From positions 1 through 11,768 of the forward strand of contig JAFAAV010000065.1 in the NCBI GenBank assembly GCA_023426375.1: a stretch of DNA of 11,768 nucleotides, in the 5' to 3' direction. The position numbers and the translations under genes are program-made. This document shows positions 6,538 through 11,768 of the stretch, in pieces (positions within the stretch are counted from its first letter, which is position 1; each line of letters starts with the position of its first letter). Below the pieces are notes generated by a model. That model searched no databases, was not told where the DNA came from, and saw nothing but the letters and a program-made list of their open reading frames with translations. This DNA comes from Actinomycetes bacterium (GTDB lineage: Bacteria; Actinomycetota; Actinomycetes; Actinomycetales; Micrococcaceae).

Positions 6538-7551
6538 TTACTGTTCCGATTCGGACGGCGTGGGCTTAGGGGCTTCAGAACCCTCGGCTTCCTCCGAGGG
6601 CTGAGGAGCCGCGCCCTCGGAAGGTGCACCGGATTCGCTCGGAGCGGGCTCGGGAGTCGGCACTGCGCCCAGGATGTCCACCACGAACACGAGTGAACCG
6701 GACGGGTACTGCGAGTCCTTGCCCAGCTGCTTCTCGGTGCCGTAGGCCTGATCGGTGGGTACGGCGAGCAGCACGCGGGAGCCCACCTTCTGACCCTTGA
6801 GGCCTTCCTTCCAACCCTCGATCACGTTGTTGAGCGGGAAGGACGCCGGGGCGTTCTTGTCATAGGAGGAATCGAAGACCTTACCGTCCTCCCAGCGCAC
6901 GCCCACGTAGTTGGCGACCACGGTGTCTGTGTCCGACACTTCCTCGCCGTCACCTTCGATGAGCACCTCCGTGTGGAGATCCTTGGGCTCCTTGCCGGAG
7001 GGCTTCTCGATGGTCGGGGTGCCCTGATCGTCCTGGGTGACGTTGGGCATCTTCTCCGAGGTGTCCTTCATGTCCTCGTTGAGGGGCGCCAGAATCTTCT
7101 TGGCCACCTGGTACACCTCCACCGAGGTGGACTCGTCACCGGCGGCGCCACTGGTGTCCGGGGAGCTGTAGGCAATGATCGCGCCCTCCTTGGCGTCAAC
7201 CAAGGCATCGTGCATCTCCGGAATGGCTTCCTTGAGCTGATCGTCAAGCTTGAGCACCTGACCGGCGCCCTGGCTGTACGTGTCGCCCAGGGATGAGCCG
7301 TCCGAACCCTTGAACAGTGCGGCCTGCAGGAGAATGTTGTCTCCCTCGTCGAGATCTTCGCCCTCGCCGTCGCGCAGCACCTTGGTCTCCGCCTCGCTCA
7401 CCTGCAGGGGAGTTTCGAAGGAGACCGACGGCGCCGTGCCCTCGGACGGATCCTTGGTCAGTTCCACCGAATCCATTTCGGCGCCGCCACACGCGGTCAA
7501 CATCAGGGACAGGGCCAGGGCAGTACCCGCGGCCGGAACAATCTTTCGCAA
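6538..7551 (-). CDS. Lipoprotein FKBP-type prolyl isomerase with two FKBP domains
   Basis: About 337 residues from TTG 7551 (341 from the furthest upstream GTG at 7563). Numbered from TTG, a signal peptide (MRKIVPAAG onward, hydrophobic 6-18) ends in lipobox LTAC with lipidated Cys21, so the protein is anchored outside the cytoplasmic membrane. A first FKBP-like domain (about 46-155) lacks the pocket Tyr, Phe-Asp and Trp and is probably inactive. The second (about 190-297) keeps Tyr215, Phe226-Asp227, Phe238, Val243-Ile244, Trp247, Tyr270 and Phe289. The tail (299-337) is Pro/Glu/Ser rich and acidic. It likely helps secreted proteins fold. GTG 7563 is unlikely as start because its G is the last base of the GAAAGG Shine-Dalgarno; TTG 7551 sits 8 nt after AAAGGTGA. 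It lies between pafA (about 120 nt upstream) and the cytosolic FKBP gene. Confidence 0.93.
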   Translation of the reverse strand: MRKIVPAAGTALALSLMLTACGGAEMDSVELTKDPSEGTAPSVSFETPLQVSEAETKVLRDGEGEDLDEGDNILLQAALFKGSDGSSLGDTYSQGAGQVLKLDDQLKEAIPEMHDALVDAKEGAIIAYSSPDTSGAAGDESTSVEVYQVAKKILAPLNEDMKDTSEKMPNVTQDDQGTPTIEKPSGKEPKDLHTEVLIEGDGEEVSDTDTVVANYVGVRWEDGKVFDSSYDKNAPASFPLNNVIEGWKEGLKGQKVGSRVLLAVPTDQAYGTEKQLGKDSQYPSGSLVFVVDILGAVPTPEPAPSESGAPSEGAAPQPSEEAEGSEAPKPTPSESEQ

Positions 7552-7559
7552 AAGTGGAT

Positions 7560-7567
7560 TCACCTTT
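7560..7567 (-). promoter_or_regulatory. Shine-Dalgarno of the FKBP lipoprotein
   Basis: AAAGGTGA on the coding strand. It overlaps the in-frame GTG at 7563-7561 and lies 8 nt upstream of in-frame TTG 7551, so it argues for the TTG start. Confidence 0.55.
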
Positions 7568-7640
7568 CAACACGAATGGGCACTGAGAGAAGTCGCCCAC
7601 CAATCTAAAGGACGCGCTTGAGCATCCGCTGATACTCGAA

Positions 7641-7662
7641 GGGCTCCCCCGTGGGGGTTCCC
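7641..7662 (-). terminator. GC-rich hairpin region after pafA
   Basis: In the gap between pafA and the FKBP lipoprotein, cccc (7646-7649) can pair with gggg (7654-7657), and ggg (7641-7643) with ccc (7660-7662) across a 2x2 internal loop. Another fold pairs 7654-7657 with 7660-7663. No T-run follows on the coding strand. It could attenuate transcription between pafA and the FKBP genes. The rest of the gap (7563-7670) shows no convincing promoter; TAGATT at 7602-7607 resembles a -10 element but has no matching -35. Confidence 0.3.
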
Positions 7663-7670
7663 CGTGAAAA

Positions 7671-9089
7671 TCATCGTTCGGTCGATGCCTGGATCTGCGC
7701 GATGAGTTCGTCCGCATCCGGCTGGGACGTGGCGAACGGATCTTTGCACATCACGGTGCGCTGATCTTGGGAACCATTGAGCTTGAGGTGCACCCAGTCC
7801 ACCGTGTAGTTCTCGCCCGCGTCGAGGACAGCCTGGATGAACTTGCCGCGCAGGCTCGCCCTCGTGGCCGGAGGTTGCGTGACCGCAGCTCGGGCGGCGT
7901 CGTCGGAAATGAACGAAGCCACCGCACCCCGGCGACTGAGCATGCGGAACAGCCCGTGCGTGGGTGAGGTGTCGTGGTAGGCGAGGTCCAATTGCAGCAA
8001 CCGCGGATTGGCGTAGTCCATGCCGTGCGCCGTGGCATAGGAATCCAGCAGCTTCTTCTTGATGGCCCAGTCCAGCTCGGTGTCCACGAGGTCGAACCGC
8101 TGCTCCGCGACAGCGCGCAGACCGCGTTCCCACAGCTCCAACACCCAATCCACGTGATCGTGGTGCGCACCGTGACGATCCACGAAGTGCGTGACGGCCT
8201 GCAGATACTCTTGTTGCAGGTCCACGGCCGACATCCTCTCGCCCGAGGCAAGCTCAACCTCGGCGCGACCCGTGAGGTCGTGGGAAATGATGCGCAGCGC
8301 AGCGGCGGGATCCGCAAGCGTGCGGTCCGGCAGGATCTTGCCGGCCTCGATCATCCGCAGCATGAGGTCCGTGGTGCCCATCTTCAGCGCCGTGGTGGTC
8401 TGGGACATGGACGAGTCGCCGTTGATCACGTGCAACCGGCGGTAGTGCTCGGCATCCGCGTGGGGCTCGTCGCGCGTGTTGATCATGGGCCGCGAGCGCG
8501 TGGTCGCGGACGATGAGCCTTCCCAGATGTGGTCGGCACGCTGGGAGAAGGAGTAGCTGGGCCCGTGGGAACCGTCGCCCAGGGTCAGACCGCCGAATTC
8601 CGCGGGGCCGTTGGGGTGCACGCGGCCTGCGCCCACCAGGATCTGGCGGGTGACCAGGAACGGGATGAGCACCTGCACCAGGCGCGCGTACTCGGTGCGG
8701 CGGGAGATCATGTAGTTCTCGTGGGAGCCGTAGGAGTTCCCGGCGGAGTCCACGTTGTTCTTGAAAAGGTGCACCGTACCGCCGGTGCCGTCCTTGTCGA
8801 GCTCCTGCTGCAGTTGCTGTCGCAGGTCGTCCACGATCAGCTCACCGGCCACGTCCTGGGCCACGACGTCTTCCAGCGAAGCGGTTTCGGCGCTGGCGTA
8901 TTCCGGGTGCGAACCCACGTCGAGGTAGAGCCGACCGCCGTTGGGGAGGAACACGTTGGAGGCTCTCCCCCACGCGAGCACTGGGGCGAACAGTCGCCGC
9001 GCGGTCTCGTCGGCACCCAGGCTGTGTCCCTGGGACACGCTGTGGGTGACGCCGAACTCTGTTTCGATGCCGTAGATTCTGCGGTCCAC
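7671..9089 (-). CDS. pafA: PafA, prokaryotic ubiquitin-like protein (Pup) ligase
   Basis: 472 residues, close to the usual 450-480. PafA phosphorylates the C-terminal Glu of Pup and joins it to substrate lysines by an isopeptide bond; it belongs to the glutamine synthetase/carboxylate-amine ligase fold. The N-terminus has the nucleotide/metal motif IETEFGVT with Glu9 and Glu11. The presumed catalytic Asp57 lies in YLDVGSHPEY, where PafA has VGS and Dop has a variant. Also visible are KNNVDSAGNSYGSHENY (110-126), TRQILVGAGRV and NTRDEPHAD (about 204-212). The start is GTG 9089, just 4 nt after the pup stop, with only a distant AAGGG, so translation is likely coupled to pup. In most proteasome-bearing actinobacteria prcB and prcA stand between pup and pafA; here they do not. 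The C-terminal domain is complete, ending QASTER. It is a paralogue of Dop, two genes upstream. Confidence 0.97.
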   Translation of the reverse strand: MDRRIYGIETEFGVTHSVSQGHSLGADETARRLFAPVLAWGRASNVFLPNGGRLYLDVGSHPEYASAETASLEDVVAQDVAGELIVDDLRQQLQQELDKDGTGGTVHLFKNNVDSAGNSYGSHENYMISRRTEYARLVQVLIPFLVTRQILVGAGRVHPNGPAEFGGLTLGDGSHGPSYSFSQRADHIWEGSSSATTRSRPMINTRDEPHADAEHYRRLHVINGDSSMSQTTTALKMGTTDLMLRMIEAGKILPDRTLADPAAALRIISHDLTGRAEVELASGERMSAVDLQQEYLQAVTHFVDRHGAHHDHVDWVLELWERGLRAVAEQRFDLVDTELDWAIKKKLLDSYATAHGMDYANPRLLQLDLAYHDTSPTHGLFRMLSRRGAVASFISDDAARAAVTQPPATRASLRGKFIQAVLDAGENYTVDWVHLKLNGSQDQRTVMCKDPFATSQPDADELIAQIQASTER

Positions 9090-9093
9090 GAGC

Positions 9094-9303
9094 TTACTGG
9101 CCGCCCTTCTGGACGAAGCCCTTCACGAAGGCCTCGGCGTTGGTTTCGAGCACGCCGTCGATCTCGGCGAGCAGGTCATCGGTGCCCTGGGTGTCGCGCT
9201 GGGCTTGCCCCGCGCCCTGCGACGGCACCGGGGTGCCATTGTCGGGCAGGTCGGTTTCTTCCTCGCGGCGCGAGCCCTGACCAAAAATACGTTCCTGTGC
9301 CAT
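9094..9303 (-). CDS. pup: Pup, prokaryotic ubiquitin-like protein
   Basis: 69 residues, the normal Pup size. Pup is the mostly disordered protein tag that PafA attaches to lysines. The C-terminus is GGQ, so the terminal Gln69 must be deamidated to Glu by Dop before ligation. Residues 41-64 (TDDLLAEIDGVLETNAEAF onward) are the conserved helix-forming segment that forms a coiled coil with ARC/Mpa and binds PafA/Dop. Residues 1-40 are Gln/Gly/Glu/Asp rich, with no lysine or large hydrophobic cluster. The only lysines are Lys61 and Lys66. The start ATG 9303 has AGGAG (9310-9314) 6 nt ahead. It lies 40 nt after dop and 4 nt before pafA. Confidence 0.98.
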   Translation of the reverse strand: MAQERIFGQGSRREEETDLPDNGTPVPSQGAGQAQRDTQGTDDLLAEIDGVLETNAEAFVKGFVQKGGQ

Positions 9304-9309
9304 GTGTGT

Positions 9310-9314
9310 CTCCT
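9310..9314 (-). promoter_or_regulatory. Shine-Dalgarno of pup
   Basis: AGGAG on the coding strand, 6 nt before ATG 9303, the best-formed ribosome site in the window together with that of tatA. This fits the need for much more Pup than of the enzymes around it. No -10/-35 pair is convincing in the 40-nt dop-pup gap. Confidence 0.7.
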
Positions 9315-9343
9315 GATCTCTCAGTGGTTCAAGTGTCGGGTAC

Positions 9344-11017
9344 TCAGTTCACGCCGGTTCCGGTGACCGTGCCGGGGCGGTGGTGGGCCACCCGGTGTAC
9401 CCACTGTTCAACATCCGGAGCCTCGAACCATTCCCGAGTGATGTCGCGGGTCAGGTCCAGCGGTTCGGGCATACCGATGCGCGCGCCCCTGCGGATGCCG
9501 GGGAATTCCACGTTCACACTGTCCCAGCCCACGCTCACCATGGCCGACGGGTAACGCCGTACGGCGGTGCCGCGGAACCACGCGCGGGTGTCCTCGGGCG
9601 GTTGGTCTGCGGCGCGTTCGATGCTTTCGGGATCGACCAGCGTGCGAATCCTGCCGGCGGCGGCCAGCCGGTGATAGAGCCCCTTCTCGGGGCGCACGTC
9701 TGCGTACTGCAGGTCGATGGCGATCAACCGTGGATCATTCCAAGCCATGCCGTCGCGCTGCCGGTACGCGTTGAGCAGCGCGTACTTAGCGGCCCAGTCG
9801 AGCCGGTCGGCCAGGCGAGAGGGGTCTTCCGCGAGGTCGGTCAGTATCTCGTCCCACAGCTCCAACACCTGCCGGGTGTCCCGGTCCAGCCCGTTCGGGG
9901 CCAGTTCTTCTTCCAACTCGAGCGTTGCACGGTAGTACTCGCGCTGGATGTCGACGGCGCTCAGCTCGCGGCCGTCACGCAAGGGCACGGTCGCGGTCAC
10001 GCTCGGGTCGTGACTGACCGTTTGGAGCGCGGCCACGGGATCCGCAAGGTCCACGTGAGGTACCCGATCGTGTTCGATCAGGTTGAGCACGAGTGAGGTG
10101 GTGCCGAACTTCAACAGCGTGGCCGTGTGGGACAGGTTGGCGTCACCAATGATCACGTGCAGCCGGCGGTACTTGGTGTCATCCGCGTGCGGTTCGTCGC
10201 GGGTATTGACAATGGGCCGGTGGATGGTGGTTTCCAGGCCCACGGTGCGTTCGAAGAAGTCCGCCCGCTGGCTCAGTTGGAAACCTGGTTCGGAGCCGTC
10301 CACGCCCAGGCCCACGCGGCCGGCACCGCACATGATTTGGCGGGTAGCGAAGAACGGCAGCAGTGCCGAGGTGATCCGATCGAACGGCACCGCACGGTCC
10401 ACCACGTAATTCTCGTGGGCGCCGTAAGACACCGACTTGTTATCCGTGTTGTTCTTGTACAGGTTGACGGCCGGGGTCCCGGTTTTCTCTGCACCCCGTG
10501 CGAGATCCTCGACGGCGCGCGCGGCCACCACGTCACCGGCGGCATCCCACGTAAGGGCGGCCAACGGAGTAGTGACCTCCGGTGAGGAGTACTCCGGGTG
10601 TGAGTGATCCACGTACACGCGCGCCCCGTTGGGGATCACGGTGTTCATGATGACCTTCCGCCAGTCCATGTCCTCGGTGTACATTGCGGACTCGGTGATG
10701 GCCTCCGCCGCGATTTCCTCCGCGGTGAGCACCGGTGCCTCATCGGTCAGCTGTGACGGGTGTGCCTGCTCGCGGCTCATCGTGTATCCGCGAGCATCGG
10801 ACAGTGGGGCCTCGGAACCGTAGTCCCAGCCGGTGCCCACGCTCGCTTGCCCGTCCGTGCCGTTCGCACTGGACCCCTCCCGGGACAGTTCCCGTGCCAC
10901 CCGCAACGCGTAACCGGTCACGACCCGCGTGGACAGCACGGTGGCGTTGGCGTGGGGCTCCCCCACGGCCAACACCCCGAATTCGGTCTCGCTGCCCATG
11001 ACCCTGCGAACGCTCAT
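9344..11017 (-). CDS. dop: Dop, Pup deamidase and depupylase
   Basis: 557 residues, longer than the roughly 500 of the M. tuberculosis protein. Dop converts Pup-Gln to Pup-Glu and also removes Pup from substrates, using bound ATP. Visible: SETEFGV (9-15) with the nucleotide/metal glutamates; the Dop-specific loop region around 64-78 (WDYGSEAPLSDARGY); catalytic Asp137 in YVDHSHPEYSSPE (the DHSHPEY form marks Dop, PafA has DVGSHPEY); KNNTDNKSVSYGAHENY (188-204); TRQIMCGAGRV; FQLSQRADF (246-254) and NTRDEPHAD (271-279). The extra length is mostly an acidic/Ala-rich insertion at about 82-128 between the Dop loop and the catalytic strand. The start is ATG 11017, with AAGGGGAG (11023-11030) 5 nt ahead; it overlaps the arc stop as ATGA, so the two are translationally coupled. 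Confidence 0.97.
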   Translation of the reverse strand: MSVRRVMGSETEFGVLAVGEPHANATVLSTRVVTGYALRVARELSREGSSANGTDGQASVGTGWDYGSEAPLSDARGYTMSREQAHPSQLTDEAPVLTAEEIAAEAITESAMYTEDMDWRKVIMNTVIPNGARVYVDHSHPEYSSPEVTTPLAALTWDAAGDVVAARAVEDLARGAEKTGTPAVNLYKNNTDNKSVSYGAHENYVVDRAVPFDRITSALLPFFATRQIMCGAGRVGLGVDGSEPGFQLSQRADFFERTVGLETTIHRPIVNTRDEPHADDTKYRRLHVIIGDANLSHTATLLKFGTTSLVLNLIEHDRVPHVDLADPVAALQTVSHDPSVTATVPLRDGRELSAVDIQREYYRATLELEEELAPNGLDRDTRQVLELWDEILTDLAEDPSRLADRLDWAAKYALLNAYRQRDGMAWNDPRLIAIDLQYADVRPEKGLYHRLAAAGRIRTLVDPESIERAADQPPEDTRAWFRGTAVRRYPSAMVSVGWDSVNVEFPGIRRGARIGMPEPLDLTRDITREWFEAPDVEQWVHRVAHHRPGTVTGTGVN

Positions 11018-11768
11018 GACCGCTCCCCTTCGGCCGGCGCTCCGGTCCCGCGGTGTACGGCGATCCGCACATCCTGGATCGTATTGGCCCGGCGGCCGGT
11101 CAGCCGCGCCCAGTCCTCAGGGTCCGCGGTGTTGGGCAGATCCTGCTGTTCATAGAACTCTTCGTCCACGGCGTTGACCAGGTGCTCGCGGGTCAATCCG
11201 CGCTCCCCCGTGGTCAGCAGGGTCTTGATCGCCTGCTTCTTGGCGCGGTCCACCACGTTGCGGATCACAGCACCGGAGGCGTAATCGGCGAAGTACAGGG
11301 TTTCCTGACCACCGTCCCGGTACGTGATGGTCAGGAACTCTGTGGCGGAGGTGCGGTCGTACATGTGGTCGATCGCGGCGTCGATCAGCTGGTCGGCGGC
11401 GGCCTCTCGGGAACCCGCCGCGGCGACGTCGGCCTCGCGCAACGGTAATTCCGGGGTGACGTAGAGCTTGAAGATCTCGCGAGCGCCGTCGCGATCCGGA
11501 CGATCGATGCGGATCTTGACATCCAAGCGGCCGGGGCGCAGCACGGCGGGGTCGATCATGTCCTCGCGGTTGGTCGCACCGATCACGATCACGTTGTCGA
11601 GTTTCTCCACGCCGTCGATCTCGGTGAGCAGCTGCGGCACGATGGTGGTTTCCACGTCCGAGGACAGACCCGAGCCGCGCACGCGGAACAGCGAGTCCAT
11701 CTCGTCGAAGAACACGACCACGGGCACCCCGCGGGCGGCATGTTCGCGCGCGTTGGCGAAGATCGAGC
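11014..11768 (-). CDS. arc: ARC/Mpa, AAA+ Pup-recognising unfoldase, 5' end outside window
   Basis: Only the C-terminal 250 residues are visible; the frame is open to the window edge, so the N-terminal coiled coil and OB domains and Walker A lie outside. Counting from the edge: Walker B VVVFFDEMD (Asp21-Glu22), sensor 1 VIGATN (Asn66), the RPGRLD arginines (77 and 80), then the AAA+ small domain and the family-specific C-terminal region (DYASGAVIRNVVDRAKK and ARLTGRRANTIQDV). ARC/Mpa binds Pup through its coiled coils and unfolds or pulls the tagged protein through its hexameric ring. The chain ends GAPAEGERS and lacks the terminal GQYL that docks Mpa onto the 20S proteasome. It ends in an ATGA overlap with dop, so a GQYL tail cannot follow in this frame. 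The in-frame GTG at 11727 is internal, not the start. Confidence 0.95.
   Translation of the reverse strand, partial: SIFANAREHAARGVPVVVFFDEMDSLFRVRGSGLSSDVETTIVPQLLTEIDGVEKLDNVIVIGATNREDMIDPAVLRPGRLDVKIRIDRPDRDGAREIFKLYVTPELPLREADVAAAGSREAAADQLIDAAIDHMYDRTSATEFLTITYRDGGQETLYFADYASGAVIRNVVDRAKKQAIKTLLTTGERGLTREHLVNAVDEEFYEQQDLPNTADPEDWARLTGRRANTIQDVRIAVHRGTGAPAEGERS

Noticed and set aside
7563..7670. Promoter for the FKBP-pafBC-tat part in the pafA-FKBP gap
   Set aside because: TAGATT (7602-7607) fits TAnnnT, but no -35-like hexamer occurs 16-18 nt upstream and I saw no mycobacterial PafBC box (TTGTCRGTG type) there.
11725..11727. In-frame GTG as the start of the ARC gene
   Set aside because: It lies between family-conserved residues just ahead of Walker B, and the frame continues to the window edge; the gene is truncated by the window, not short.

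Overview
The window is a 62-65% GC (by eye) actinobacterial segment in which every supported gene lies on the minus strand. It carries the pupylation locus and the genes usually found downstream of it. The gene order matches the Mycobacterium tuberculosis order mpa-dop-pup-[prcB-prcA]-pafA-pafB-pafC-tatA-tatC-helY. Three features point to the Micrococcaceae/Micrococcineae rather than mycobacteria: pafB and pafC are fused, as in Arthrobacter; two FKBP genes sit between pafA and pafBC; and Dop is long. I cannot assign a genus from sequence alone.

In transcription order, from high to low coordinates: the C-terminal 250 residues of the AAA+ unfoldase ARC/Mpa (11768-11014, 5' end outside the window); dop (depupylase/deamidase), overlapping arc by ATGA; pup, ending in GGQ; pafA (Pup ligase), starting 4 nt after the pup stop; a secreted FKBP lipoprotein; a small cytosolic FKBP; pafBC, whose ATG abuts the TAA of the FKBP; a small one-pass membrane protein of unknown function; tatA, overlapping that gene by 17 nt; tatC; and the first 726 codons of helY, a Ski2-like helicase that runs off the low-coordinate end. 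No gap between genes exceeds about 120 nt. I saw no RNA genes, mobile elements or CRISPR.

The main biological point is that prcB and prcA, which encode the 20S proteasome and normally lie between pup and pafA, are absent. The ARC C-terminus also lacks the GQYL tail that docks the ring on the proteasome. The tagging arm (Dop, Pup, PafA) looks complete, with its catalytic residues. This therefore appears to be a pupylation system without a proteasome at this locus, in which ARC would unfold or extract pupylated proteins rather than feed them to a protease, as described for corynebacteria. PafBC is a DNA-damage-response transcription factor, TatA/TatC export folded proteins, and the FKBPs are prolyl isomerases.

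Smaller observations: two FKBP starts that Shine-Dalgarno spacing places at non-ATG codons downstream of the longest ORF start, a strong GC hairpin between tatA and tatC, a TatC lacking the membrane glutamate equivalent to E. coli E170, and a helY start with no clear Shine-Dalgarno that may be leaderless.
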